Shown here: piece after piece, positions 1-9,580 of the stretch
Layout: each line of letters begins with the position of its first letter
How positions within the stretch are numbered: the first letter of the stretch is position 1
Source of the DNA: Peribacillus psychrosaccharolyticus ATCC 23296
Lineage (GTDB): Bacteria; Bacillota; Bacilli; Bacillales; DSM-1321
Direction: 5' to 3'
Assembly: GCF_000305495.1 (NCBI RefSeq)
Contig: NZ_AJTN02000153.1
Span: 1 to 64,000 of the forward strand
Length of the DNA stretch: 64,000 nt
The notes under the pieces: model-generated
What the model was told of the DNA's origin: nothing
Seen by the model: the letters and a program-made list of their open reading frames with translations, nothing else
Databases searched by the model: none
Made by a program: the position numbers and the translations under genes

Positions 1-790
1 CTTCAAGCAGTGCTTTCACACTTTCCAGCAGCTGCTCCGCCTCAAGATAGACATTGCCTTCTTGAGCGCACTGTGACTCGAGCGTATATAAACACGCCGC
101 CTTAATTCGGTCAGGATGACTACCGTTTAAACCAAGCTGAGAACCTAGTTCATCTGCACGTCCAAATCCAATGCCCTCAATATCCTCAACAAGCTGATAG
201 GGATTTTTTTGTAACAAACTAATCGTTTCTTGTTTGTACGTTTGATAGATTTTCATTGACAACTGTGGACCAAATCCGTATTGATTCAGGGCAATCATTA
301 CTTGCTCTAGTCCTTGGTGCTCAACGAGTGTGTCGTAAAACGTCTTCGCTTTTTCACCAGCAAGTTTCGGAATGCTGTCAAGCAGCGATGGCTGAGCAAG
401 AATCCTTGAAATCGCGTTCTCACCAAGCGTATCGACAATGCTTTCAGCCGTTTTTTTACCGATGCCTTTAAATAAATCGCTCGACAAATAACTAACAATT
501 CCGTCCTTCGTCTGAGGCATTTCTTTTCGAAAATGCTCAACATGAAACTGAAGTCCAAATCGCGCATGCTCTTTCATATTCCCGTAAAACGTATACGTTT
601 CATCCTCATGGATACGCGGAAAGTAGCCGGTGACGACTGCTTCTTTTTCCTCATAGCTCAAATTCGTCTCATCGACCCGAATTCTAACAACGGAATACAT
701 ATTTTGTTCATTATGAAAAATCGTCACCAAATGGCGCCCCTTCATAAACGGCTTCTCCTCACTAAAGAGATCCATCGAATCCTGCACCAT
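1..790 (-). CDS. recD2: RecD2-like ATP-dependent helicase (N-terminal part, runs off the window)
   Basis: Leftward open frame of 263 codons, starting at an ATG preceded by a strong GGAGGGG-type ribosome binding site and continuing past base 1. It reads MVQDSMDLFSEEKPFMKG..., an N-terminal OB-like region, then helix-hairpin-helix segments (GIGKKTAESIVDTLG near residues 109-123 and VEDIEGIGFGRADELG near 190-205). This matches the N-terminal extension of RecD2 (YrrC), a 5'-3' DNA helicase involved in repair and replication-fork maintenance. The helicase motifs lie outside the window. The identification is supported by the next gene, a YrrB-like TPR protein, which precedes recD2 in Bacillus. Confidence 0.9.
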   Translation of the reverse strand, partial: MVQDSMDLFSEEKPFMKGRHLVTIFHNEQNMYSVVRIRVDETNLSYEEKEAVVTGYFPRIHEDETYTFYGNMKEHARFGLQFHVEHFRKEMPQTKDGIVSYLSSDLFKGIGKKTAESIVDTLGENAISRILAQPSLLDSIPKLAGEKAKTFYDTLVEHQGLEQVMIALNQYGFGPQLSMKIYQTYKQETISLLQKNPYQLVEDIEGIGFGRADELGSQLGLNGSHPDRIKAACLYTLESQCAQEGNVYLEAEQLLESVKALLE

Positions 791-822
791 CTTACTCCCC
801 TCCTTTTTGCATCCGCTCGAAA

Positions 823-1488
823 TTAATTTTCAGCTTTGAAAGTTTCCATCAGTTTCTTTCCATTCGCCGCAAGCATATGGTCCGGCTGCGCCTCAAGTGC
901 TTTATCAAAATACGTTATTGCCAAGTCGGCATCTTCCTTGTACCCAGCATAAGCAACTCCGAGGTTGTAATAAGCATCGGCATGCCCAGGATCCTGCTCC
1001 ACGATGATATTTAACTGCTTAATCAACTCTTCATACAATTCCGCATTCGCTAAACAAAGGGCATACTGGAAGCGCGCATCCACATCTTCTGGATTTAACT
1101 CGACTGCCCTCTGCAAATATGGCATAGCAAGCTTCGCCTGATCTAACTGCTGCAGCGTCATACCAAGCATAAAGAAGGTATCTGACGTTTCAAGACCTGT
1201 ACGAATAGCTTTTTCAAACATGTCCTTTGCTTCAATAAATTTATCACCATCGAAATATAAATTCCCCAGTGAATAATAAGCGGCACCGGCTTTTTCATCT
1301 AGTTCAAGAGCTTTATGATAAAAAGACACCGCGCGATCAGTTTCTCCCACGGCAGTCAAGACATTTCCAAAATTTATGTAAGCCACCGGTTCATTCGGAT
1401 TTTCCTCGATTGCCTCCGAAAAAACGCGGACTGCATCTTCATACTTACCTTCTTGCATAAACTGAATTCCTTGTTGATTTTTGTCCAT
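823..1488 (-). CDS. yrrB: TPR-repeat protein (YrrB-like)
   Basis: A 221-residue protein made almost entirely of tetratricopeptide repeats of about 34 residues (for example VAYINFGNVLTAVGETDRAV and AAYYSLGNLYFDGDKFIEA), so probably a soluble protein-protein interaction scaffold. A GTG three codons upstream (1497) is possible, but the GGAGTG ribosome binding site near 1499-1504 is correctly spaced for the ATG at 1488, so I chose that start. It sits 32 bp upstream of recD2 in the same direction, as in B. subtilis. The partner is unknown. Confidence 0.88.
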   Translation of the reverse strand: MDKNQQGIQFMQEGKYEDAVRVFSEAIEENPNEPVAYINFGNVLTAVGETDRAVSFYHKALELDEKAGAAYYSLGNLYFDGDKFIEAKDMFEKAIRTGLETSDTFFMLGMTLQQLDQAKLAMPYLQRAVELNPEDVDARFQYALCLANAELYEELIKQLNIIVEQDPGHADAYYNLGVAYAGYKEDADLAITYFDKALEAQPDHMLAANGKKLMETFKAEN

Positions 1489-1648
1489 TCTATTCACACT
1501 CCATATAATTGCTAAGACTTGATGTATCTACGAAAAGTATACCATTTAACAGGCTAAAGACACAAAACGTCTTCATTTAGAAATATTTATGACACAACAA
1601 AATATTATGGTAAAATATAACAAAATAGTTTTTGAAGGAGGTGTTGTT

Positions 1649-1912
1649 TTGAGAAGATTTCTCTTAATTGTTTTGCTCATAGGTAATGTTTTCTACATAA
1701 CTAATTTTCTTAGCAATTATGATACGTTTAAACTAAATATTCTATGGGTTATCTTTTTCAGCATCAGTTTATATCTTTCTATTCTTTTTTTAACTCGTTC
1801 GAGAAAGAAATCTGGTTATAACCCTTATCTCTCCATTTCAGTACTCGTGACTAGCATAAGCTGCCTAGGATCCTTCGTCTTTCTCTATTTTGTCACTAAC
1901 CTGATGGGATAA
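1649..1912 (+). CDS. Small hypothetical membrane protein, 87 aa
   Basis: The frame can be extended upstream to 1589, but a GGAGG site at 1638-1642 is ideally placed for a TTG start at 1649. The product has a hydrophobic N-terminal segment (RRFLLIVLLIGNVFYITNF), a second segment around residues 30-48 and a third near 65-85, so two or three membrane spans, with a basic loop SRKKS between them. A Rho-independent terminator follows 14 bp after the stop, which supports a real monocistronic gene. I recognise no family. Confidence 0.6.
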   Translation: MRRFLLIVLLIGNVFYITNFLSNYDTFKLNILWVIFFSISLYLSILFLTRSRKKSGYNPYLSISVLVTSISCLGSFVFLYFVTNLMG

Positions 1913-1926
1913 AAAAATCAAGAAAT

Positions 1927-1956
1927 CCTCAAGAGCTAGTCTTGAGGGTTTTTTCT
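1927..1956 (+). terminator. Rho-independent terminator after the 87-aa membrane protein
   Basis: A 7-bp stem CCTCAAG/CTTGAGG with a 7-nt loop is followed by a T-rich tail (GTTTTTTCTC). Confidence 0.85.
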
Positions 1957-1994
1957 CGTTACTACATCCGCTCCAGCTGCAATACCTGCTTTCT

Positions 1995-2492
1995 CTACTG
2001 GTTGATTCTTCCCGAACTCCAATTAATTGTGCCTCAACTCGCAATGATTATGCCCGAACTGCTAATCATTCTCATCGAACTCGAGTTCATTCTTCCCTAC
2101 GACCCATTGATACTCTTTCTGGATAACCCCGTGAACAAAACAGCGTAAAAACGAGTAACTTGTCCTTATTCAGTCTCATTGCCTGCATTTTCTACTGGTT
2201 GATTCTCCCCGAACTCGGATTCATTCTTCCTCAACTCACATTGATTCTGCCCAAACTGTCAATCACTCTCCCCGAACTCGGGTTCATTCTTCCCTACGAC
2301 CTTTTGATACTCTTTTTGGACATCCCCGTAAACAAAAAACGAGTAACTTGCCCTTATTCAGTCTCCTTTACTGCATTCTCTACTGGCTGATTCTCCCCGA
2401 ACTCGGATTCATTCTTCCTCAACTCACATTGATTCTGCCCAAATTGTCAATCATTCTCCCTGAACTCGTATTCATTCTTCCATACGACCTAG
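1995..2492. repeat. Tandem array: three ~190-bp units, each made of 21-bp sub-repeats
   Basis: Units begin with CTACTGG at 1995, 2192 and 2380 (periods 197 and 188 bp). Inside each unit a 21-bp motif of the type ATTCTTCCCGAACTCGGATTC recurs four to five times with variation. On the plus strand it translates as heptads such as LPELGFI-LPQLTLI-LPKLSIT. Units 2 and 3 are nearly identical and unit 1 is diverged. No well-placed ribosome binding site or common start is seen, and the reading frames are short and closed between units, so I treat it as non-coding repeat DNA between two convergent terminators. Confidence 0.8.
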
Positions 2493-2507
2493 TAACCCGC
2501 TGAAAAT

Positions 2508-2540
2508 CAAAAAAATCCCCAGCGATCTTCAGCTGGGGAT
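2508..2540 (-). terminator. Rho-independent terminator of the mnmA operon
   Basis: Nine-bp perfect stem ATCCCCAGC/GCTGGGGAT with an 8-nt loop. On the minus strand it is followed by a run of seven T. It lies 10 bp after the mnmA stop. Confidence 0.9.
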
Positions 2541-2549
2541 TTTCTCTTA

Positions 2550-3686
<1,137 letters not shown>

Positions 3687-4835
3687 TTATTTGACCAATC
3701 TGTTGATGATTGTAACTGTTTCTTCCGCTGCTTGGCTAATTTCCTGCTCAGTGGTATTAAAACCGAAACTAAATCGAATCGAATTTTTTGTCCGTTCATC
3801 ATTCTTGCCAAACATCGCTACAAGGACATGCGATGGCTCAATCGAACCCGCTGTACAAGCAGATCCGCTTGAAACAGCAATTCCTGCAAGGTCTAGATTA
3901 ACAAGCATCGACTCCACATTCGTTCCCGGAAAACTAATATTAAACACATGTGGCAGTGTATGCTCAGGTGAACCATTTATTGAATAGGCAATTCCTGCTT
4001 GATTAAACACATCAATCATCAAGTGTTTAAATGACTCATACCGAGCATTTTTTTCCAATAGGCTCTGCTGTGCAATTTTGACTGCCTCAGCAAAACCAGC
4101 GATTGCCGGCACGCTTTCTGTTCCCGCACGACGTTTTCGCTCTTGATCACCGCCAAGCTGATGAGGCTTGTGCTTAATGCCATCGCGGATATATAAAAAG
4201 CCGATTCCCTTGGGCCCATTGATTTTATGGGCTGAAACCGACAGTAAATCAATTCCCAACTCATTGACATTAATTTTGACTACACCGTAAGCCTGTACGG
4301 CATCGGTATGGAAAAAAGCAGGATGGTTTTGCAGGATGCTGCCGATCTCAGCGATTGGCTGAATCGTTCCTACTTCATTGTTCCCAAACATGATTGAAAC
4401 AAGTATCGTATCCTCGCGCAATGCCTGTTTAAGGTCAGCTAAGGAAATCAGTCCTTGTTTATCGACTGGTAAATACGTCACCTCAAAGCCTTCTTTTTCA
4501 AGGAATTGGGCCGGGTGAAGTATCGCATGATGTTCAATTTCTGTTGTAATAATATGCTTGCCGCGATGCTGATACGAATGAGCAACACCAATCATGGCCG
4601 TATTATCAGCTTCCGTCCCGCCGCTCGTAAATACAATCTCTTGGCGGTTCGCGCCGATACTTGCAGCAATCTCCACTCGAGCTTCATCCAAACTATGACG
4701 TGCCTCCCGGCCAAATGAATGGATGCTTGACGGATTACCGAAATTCGCCGCCATCACACTCATCATCCTGTCAATGACGGACGGATGCATGGGCGATGTT
4801 GCGGCATGGTCTAAATAAAATCGTTCCACTTCCAC
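3687..4835 (-). CDS. yrvO: Cysteine desulfurase (YrvO type)
   Basis: The 382-residue class V PLP enzyme removes sulfur from L-cysteine, giving alanine and an enzyme-bound persulfide. The PLP lysine is in SVSAHKINGPKG (Lys204). The nucleophilic cysteine is in SSGSACTAGS (Cys327), followed by SHVL. B. subtilis YrvO passes sulfur to MnmA, and the adjacency to mnmA here supports the same dedicated role rather than general Fe-S assembly. cymR lies 11 bp upstream on the same strand. Confidence 0.95.
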   Translation of the reverse strand: MEVERFYLDHAATSPMHPSVIDRMMSVMAANFGNPSSIHSFGREARHSLDEARVEIAASIGANRQEIVFTSGGTEADNTAMIGVAHSYQHRGKHIITTEIEHHAILHPAQFLEKEGFEVTYLPVDKQGLISLADLKQALREDTILVSIMFGNNEVGTIQPIAEIGSILQNHPAFFHTDAVQAYGVVKINVNELGIDLLSVSAHKINGPKGIGFLYIRDGIKHKPHQLGGDQERKRRAGTESVPAIAGFAEAVKIAQQSLLEKNARYESFKHLMIDVFNQAGIAYSINGSPEHTLPHVFNISFPGTNVESMLVNLDLAGIAVSSGSACTAGSIEPSHVLVAMFGKNDERTKNSIRFSFGFNTTEQEISQAAEETVTIINRLVK

Positions 4836-4846
4836 GTCGCCTCCAT

Positions 4847-5272
4847 TTAAATATAAAACATATACGAATCTTGTTCGCCTTCATCTTTATAATTAGCAAG
4901 GTCCTCGATGGTTGTATTATCAAGCACACCTTTGACCGCATCACGAATACGAATCCAAAGCTGACGCTTCACTGGCTCTTCATCCTCAATTCCCTCCACC
5001 GGTGAAATAGGTCCTTCAAGCACACGAATCACATCACCAGAGGTAATTTGTCCAGGCTCTCTCCCAAGAATATATCCACCATACGCACCTCGAATACTCC
5101 GGACTAAACCAGCATTTCGAAGCGGAGCAATCAGCTGCTCTAAATAGTGTTCAGATAAATCATTATTCTTCGCAATTGATTTTAAGGATGTTGGACTTTG
5201 TCCGTCACCATAATTCTTCGCTAAGTCGATCATAATCGTTAAGCCGTAACGGCCTTTAGTTGATATTTTCAC
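4847..5272 (-). CDS. cymR: Rrf2-family regulator CymR (cysteine metabolism repressor)
   Basis: A 141-residue winged-helix protein beginning MKISTKGRYGLTIMIDLAK, close to B. subtilis CymR as I recall it, and ending DSYMFYI like that protein. CymR represses cystine uptake and sulfur-assimilation genes, in B. subtilis as a complex with CysK. No Fe-S cysteines typical of IscR are present. A GTG nine bases upstream is possible, but an AGAGGTG ribosome binding site overlaps it and fits the GTG at 5272. It is the promoter-proximal gene of the yrvO-mnmA cluster. Confidence 0.95.
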   Translation of the reverse strand: MKISTKGRYGLTIMIDLAKNYGDGQSPTSLKSIAKNNDLSEHYLEQLIAPLRNAGLVRSIRGAYGGYILGREPGQITSGDVIRVLEGPISPVEGIEDEEPVKRQLWIRIRDAVKGVLDNTTIEDLANYKDEGEQDSYMFYI

Positions 5273-5487
5273 TCTTAACACCTCTATCTTTTCACAGTTT
5301 CACCTGACAATACGGTGTCTTTATCTATCTGTTTTATCTCATCTTATCTATTAATAGGCTCTAAAAATTATAGCATATTCCAAGTACAATTGCATTTACC
5401 TATCCTTACTATGTCGATAGGGATTTAAAAAGTACTTGCACATAAAAAAATACCTACTTGAATTGTACTCTTGGATAGTTGAAACTT

Positions 5488-6312
5488 TTACAATTCCATT
5501 CTGTTCACTTCGTCTATCAAACCCATCTTCTGCATTTCAGCTTTCACAATTCCCTTCAATTCATCATCATCCTGTATGAGGTAAAAAAATTGCAAGTTTC
5601 GTATAGTCGCTAATTTGGTTTCATTTTCATTCCGCTTAAAAAAACTCTTGAGTTCTTTTAAATTGATGATTGAATCACTATTCATCGGAAATATTTCTTG
5701 GTTGTGTCCTGCATGATTACTTACAACGCCTAAAGTATCAAAAGTATTAATGGGCGCCAATTTTTTTCTTTGCTCAGGTACAATCACTTCTACATATTCA
5801 TATAAATCGTCAATCGGTTTTCGGTTGAGTTTCTGTTGAATCCTTTCGCAAATAAAGGGGCTTTGTTCAGTGAACTCTGGGTTCATCGCTGCATCTTTAG
5901 CCATCCAATCTAAAAAATCACGATATTCCTCTTTTGTTGAATAATCTAGAAGGTTCTCAATACTCGAGGCATCATTCAGGGTGAGGACTACGTCTATAAA
6001 CTCTTTAATGTTTCTAGCTATGATTTGCACATGATTACCGAAATTCATGGGGCTAATACAAACGATGAAAGCTTCTTCTAAATCCTTCACCCTGCCAAAA
6101 TCAGTGAGGAACCCATAATGGATCCCATCAGCACCTATGTTTGCAAAGGGAATGACATCATACGGAGTGACGTCATAAGAATAATCATCATCTAGTAAGA
6201 AAAGTGATAATTGATCGAATAAGCTGACTCCCTCCTTTTGTAATTCTAGGTCTATTTTAGTTAACATCTGAAGAGTTTGAGGGAATTCTTTGTATTTTCC
6301 TAGAAAATCCAC
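5488..6312 (-). CDS. Hypothetical protein with SMI1/KNR4 (SUKH)-like N-terminal region
   Basis: A 274-residue soluble protein starting at GTG after an AGGAGG site at a 7-8 nt spacing. The stretch YDVTPYDVIPFANIGADGIHYGFLTDFGR (residues about 49-77) resembles the SMI1/KNR4 or SUKH fold seen in many toxin-immunity and housekeeping proteins. This is weak pattern recognition, not a secure family call. No toxin gene is adjacent, so an immunity role is not supported. It stands alone between cymR and rarA. Confidence 0.6.
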   Translation of the reverse strand: MDFLGKYKEFPQTLQMLTKIDLELQKEGVSLFDQLSLFLLDDDYSYDVTPYDVIPFANIGADGIHYGFLTDFGRVKDLEEAFIVCISPMNFGNHVQIIARNIKEFIDVVLTLNDASSIENLLDYSTKEEYRDFLDWMAKDAAMNPEFTEQSPFICERIQQKLNRKPIDDLYEYVEVIVPEQRKKLAPINTFDTLGVVSNHAGHNQEIFPMNSDSIINLKELKSFFKRNENETKLATIRNLQFFYLIQDDDELKGIVKAEMQKMGLIDEVNRMEL

Positions 6313-6525
6313 AATCTAACGCCTCCTGTAAAAGAAATACTGGTTAGTAATATATTCAGTATCTTTCATTCAAAAGCCTGCTGATCTTCGTGTATTTTCT
6401 AATCTTAATTCAAGCGTAACCTATCTCCTTCTATTAAATTAAAAGGTCCCACCCTATCCTTAGCCTTTTTTTCGACTTAGCGTTATAATTCCGATAACAC
6501 GAGTATGTATGGTGGGGTGAGGAAG

Positions 6526-7797
6526 ATGAGTATTAAGCCGCTTGCTTTTCGGATGCGGCCGCGGTCAATTGAGGAAGTAATTGGCCAGCAGCATCTGGTA
6601 GGCGAAGGAAAAATTATTGAACGGATGGTGAAGGCCAAGCAGCTTTCATCGATGATTTTATATGGTCCGCCTGGTGTAGGGAAAACGTCGATTGCGAGTG
6701 CGATTGCTGGTAGCACTCAGTTTGCTTTTCGCACCTTAAATGCAGTCACGAATAATAAAAAAGATATGGAAGTCGTAGCAGCTGAAGCGAAAATGTCTGG
6801 TAAAGTCATTCTTCTGTTGGATGAAGTCCATCGTCTTGATAAAGCAAAACAGGATTTTCTGCTGCCGTATCTGGAGAATGGGATGATTACTTTAATCGGG
6901 GCGACAACGAGTAATCCCTTTCATGCGATAAATCCAGCGATTCGCAGTCGCTGTCAAATTTTTGAGCTGAAGTCGCTTGAAGTAGCGGACATCATAACCG
7001 CACTGAATCGAGCGTTGATTGATGACAATCGCGGTCTTGGCAGCTACCAAACCGACGTGAGCAGCGAAGCACTTGCACACTTAGCGACCGCCTCGAACGG
7101 TGACGTCCGCAGTGCACTTAATGCCCTTGAACTCGCCGTGATTTCGACCACGCCGGACGAGAGTGGGACCATTCACATTGATGTTGACATTGCTGCGGAA
7201 TGCATTCAGAAAAAAAGTTTTTCGCATGATAAAGATGGCGACGCCCATTATGACGTCCTCTCTGCACTGCAGAAATCAATTCGCGGCAGTGATGTCAACG
7301 CAGCCCTTCATTATTTAGGACGGCTGATCGAAGCCGGTGATCTTGTCAGTATCGCCCGCCGGCTAGTCGTAATTGCTTACGAAGATATCGGTCTAGCCAA
7401 CCCTCAAGCTGGTCCTCGCGCACTTGCGGCCGTTGAAGCTGCGGAACGACTCGGTTTTCCTGAGGCACGGATTCCGCTTGCCAATTCAGTTGTTGAGCTC
7501 TGTCTTTCACCAAAATCGAACTCAGCTTACCTAGCGATTGATGCTGCACTAGCTGATATACGGGCAGGTCACAGCGGTGATGTACCCGATCATTTGAAAG
7601 ATGGTCATTACCAGGGAGCGAAGGAACTTGGTCGAAGCATTGGTTACCTGTATCCTCACGACTTTGATAACGGCTGGGTTGAACAACAATATCTGCCAAA
7701 CAAACTCCTTGGAAAGCAATACTATAAACCGAAAAAAAGCGGGAAGTTTGAACAAGCTCTAGCCGCCGTTTATGAAAAATTAACGCGTAAAAAATAG
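6526..7797 (+). CDS. rarA: Replication-associated recombination ATPase RarA (MgsA)
   Basis: A 423-residue AAA+ ATPase that acts at stalled replication forks. Walker A GPPGVGKT is at residues 47-54, Walker B ILLLDE ends at residue 100, and the sensor region GATTSNPFHAINPAIRSRCQIFEL is typical of RarA/MgsA/WRNIP1. The C-terminal half, with YEDIGLANPQAGPRAL and YLPHDF-like motifs, is the tetramerisation region. The open frame extends to 6505, but GGTGAGGAAG immediately precedes the ATG at 6526 and the length then matches the family. Its 3' end overlaps the opposite-strand gene by 18 bp. Confidence 0.95.
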   Translation: MSIKPLAFRMRPRSIEEVIGQQHLVGEGKIIERMVKAKQLSSMILYGPPGVGKTSIASAIAGSTQFAFRTLNAVTNNKKDMEVVAAEAKMSGKVILLLDEVHRLDKAKQDFLLPYLENGMITLIGATTSNPFHAINPAIRSRCQIFELKSLEVADIITALNRALIDDNRGLGSYQTDVSSEALAHLATASNGDVRSALNALELAVISTTPDESGTIHIDVDIAAECIQKKSFSHDKDGDAHYDVLSALQKSIRGSDVNAALHYLGRLIEAGDLVSIARRLVVIAYEDIGLANPQAGPRALAAVEAAERLGFPEARIPLANSVVELCLSPKSNSAYLAIDAALADIRAGHSGDVPDHLKDGHYQGAKELGRSIGYLYPHDFDNGWVEQQYLPNKLLGKQYYKPKKSGKFEQALAAVYEKLTRKK

Positions 7798-8406
7798 GCG
7801 TATATGTTTAATGGACAAAAAAGTTTCATCCCCTTTAGCAGTCATAAAGCAGACTAGACCATCTTCTACACCCAATAATGTGCCGGTTTTCTGAGGAATG
7901 TCACCTAAGTCAAAGACCACAAGTTTTCCGATTAATTTTTGCAACTGCTCCTCGAACATTCTTGACAGTGCATGTGTAGAAGGCTGGAAATCTCTTGTAA
8001 CTTGTCCATACGGAGCGTCCATCTCAGCGAAAGTCATGCTTTTCACATGATCCATCGAGATGAATATGGTTTTATAAATAGGAGAATAAAAGACAATATA
8101 ATTTGTCATGATACTCATAATATAGCCGTTCAACACCGTGTTTTTTCCAAGAAGCACGTAAACACAGCGTCCTTTTGCACTCATTAATGATTTGCGAAAG
8201 GACGTTTTTCCGTATCCAAGCTTGACAGTTTTCATCTGACAGTCAGGGAAAGTAATCTGTTGAATATGCCGAATTGGAATGTAACGGTATCTCTCACATT
8301 CGGATAGAATAATCATATCTGGACTTGCATCCTTTAAAACCCCAGTGATTTCAATCTCTTCAGAAAGTTGAATTGAAATGAACTGTTCTAAGTACGTGGA
8401 TAACAT
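7780..8406 (-). CDS. CotB-related hypothetical protein (probable spore coat)
   Basis: A 208-residue protein starting at an ATG after AAAGGGAGC. It carries at least two copies of the short beta-rich motif found in its upstream neighbour: residues ~15-50 (EITGVLKDASPDMIILSE...YIPIRHIQQI) and ~83-120 (GRCVYVLLGKNTVLNGYIMSIMTNYIVFYSP...ISMDHVKSM), then a third near 160-205. The pattern G-x-L....D.I...........HI..I matches CotB-type units. From the resemblance and the adjacent CotB-like gene I infer a coat-associated role, but no experiment or motif proves it. Confidence 0.6.
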   Translation of the reverse strand: MLSTYLEQFISIQLSEEIEITGVLKDASPDMIILSECERYRYIPIRHIQQITFPDCQMKTVKLGYGKTSFRKSLMSAKGRCVYVLLGKNTVLNGYIMSIMTNYIVFYSPIYKTIFISMDHVKSMTFAEMDAPYGQVTRDFQPSTHALSRMFEEQLQKLIGKLVVFDLGDIPQKTGTLLGVEDGLVCFMTAKGDETFLSIKHIRLFFTR

Positions 8407-8452
8407 AATTTAGCTCCCTTTTTATGGCCTGTACTATTTTTTCGAAAAGGAG

Positions 8453-8475
8453 AGGTACAGCGGTTGGCTGTACCT
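8453..8475 (-). terminator. Stem-loop between the two CotB-like genes (weak terminator or attenuator)
   Basis: A 9-bp stem AGGTACAGC/GCTGTACCT with a 5-nt loop. On the minus strand it is followed by TCTCCTTTTCG, a poor T tract, so read-through to the downstream gene is likely. Confidence 0.4.
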
Positions 8476-8484
8476 AAGTTTCCC

Positions 8485-9345
8485 TTAATTACGATCATTA
8501 ATAGCAGCTTGTGATCGTGCAATACTCTCCATCAAAATTTTTCTGTACACATTGCTTTTGGAGTTTCTTCTAGTTTGGCTATTAGAACTCTTTTCTGTCT
8601 TGTTTTGAGAGTTCTCGTTGGAGTTAGTTGAGTCGCTGTCGGAGTTCTCATCCTCAGAAACTTCATCTTCTCTGCCTTGGATGGGAACTACGATTGATTG
8701 CAGATGGAATGTAGAAACATAATATACTTCCTTATCGTGAACAATAACAAGGGTTTCATCATCAAACTCTGATAGCACACCTTCAACCTTATCCGGTCCG
8801 TTATTAACGGTGACCCATTGGCGTTTTAGCGCTGCAAATAACTGAGGCAAAGTGACCGCTTCAGCAAAAGCTGGTTCAAGCTCATATACGGATTCGTTTT
8901 CTTTTTCTTTTAGTTCAACTTCATTCACACTTTTAATATGGTCAAGATGATACAGCACAAGACCATCCTTTTTCGTTTCCAATGTCAAAAATTCATCATT
9001 TACTGCTAGCAGTCTTCCAACACGTGATGCAGGACCTCCACCATTGATTTGGACCGACCCCAGAAGAAGTTGCCCCAGTAAATCCCCCATCGTTTTCGTA
9101 TCTTCTTCATAAAAACTTAGTTCAGGGTAATCAGTTGGATTTACATTCCCTTTTGTATCTTCTACCACGGCCTTAACATGTTTCAACTGAAAATAAACCA
9201 CCTGCTGTTCTTTTGTTTGCAACGTAAGATAATCATCGTTTACTTGAAGTAGTTTTCCAGTCTTTAAATCTGGACCTGCCTTATTGATTTTCACGACTCT
9301 TCCAACTAAATCATTTAGATATGTCAAATTAATTGTATCCGCCAT
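8485..9345 (-). CDS. cotB: Spore coat protein B-like protein
   Basis: A 286-residue protein with three CotB-type repeats: residues ~6-60 (LVGRVVKINKAGPDLKTGKLLQVNDDYLTLQ...VYFQLKHVKAV), ~75-135 (LLLGSVQINGGGPASRVGRLLAVNDEFLTLE...LYHLDHIKSV) and ~155-215 (KRQWVTVNNGPDKVEGVLSEFDDETLVI). A Ser/Asn-rich, low-complexity tail (SDSDSTNSNENSQNKTEKSSNS) follows. B. subtilis CotB has the same order of GGP-x(3)-GxL repeats then a Ser-rich tail, though its tail is longer. CotB is an outer-coat morphogenetic component. A GGGAGG site at 9356-9361 favours the ATG at 9345 over the longer frame to 9390. Confidence 0.8.
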   Translation of the reverse strand: MADTINLTYLNDLVGRVVKINKAGPDLKTGKLLQVNDDYLTLQTKEQQVVYFQLKHVKAVVEDTKGNVNPTDYPELSFYEEDTKTMGDLLGQLLLGSVQINGGGPASRVGRLLAVNDEFLTLETKKDGLVLYHLDHIKSVNEVELKEKENESVYELEPAFAEAVTLPQLFAALKRQWVTVNNGPDKVEGVLSEFDDETLVIVHDKEVYYVSTFHLQSIVVPIQGREDEVSEDENSDSDSTNSNENSQNKTEKSSNSQTRRNSKSNVYRKILMESIARSQAAINDRN

Positions 9346-9528
9346 AGTGCACTTGCCTCCCATAGTTGTTTGTACTTTAGTGATAGCCATACAGCATGTA
9401 TATGCGCCTTAATCCTTTATGGCATATGCACTTACCCACTCTTTCATTAAATCGTTATATGCCTATGGGGAATTCTCAGCTGGTGTGGGTGTTAAAAAAT
9501 CTTTGATTTGATTTGCTCGCTCTGCCGA

Positions 9529-9576
9529 CAAAAAAACGCCTCATCGGATCCTTTTCGGATATAATGCGGCGTGTTA
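9529..9576 (-). terminator. Terminator of the YtrA-type ABC operon
   Basis: An imperfect hairpin between CGCC (from 9536) and GGCG, with inner GGATCC/GGAT pairing. On the minus strand it is followed by a run of seven T. It lies just beyond the stop of the ATPase gene. Confidence 0.65.
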
Positions 9577-9580
9577 GTCT

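Noticed and set aside
1942-2390. Two plus-strand frames of 68 and 76 codons encoding LPEL-type heptads
   Set aside because: They lie in a tandem DNA repeat, lack ribosome binding sites, and their frames close between units. The heptad pattern is explained by the 21-bp repeat length.
5488-6312. Toxin-immunity role for the SUKH-like protein
   Set aside because: No polymorphic toxin, nuclease domain or secretion gene lies nearby, and the SUKH match itself is weak.
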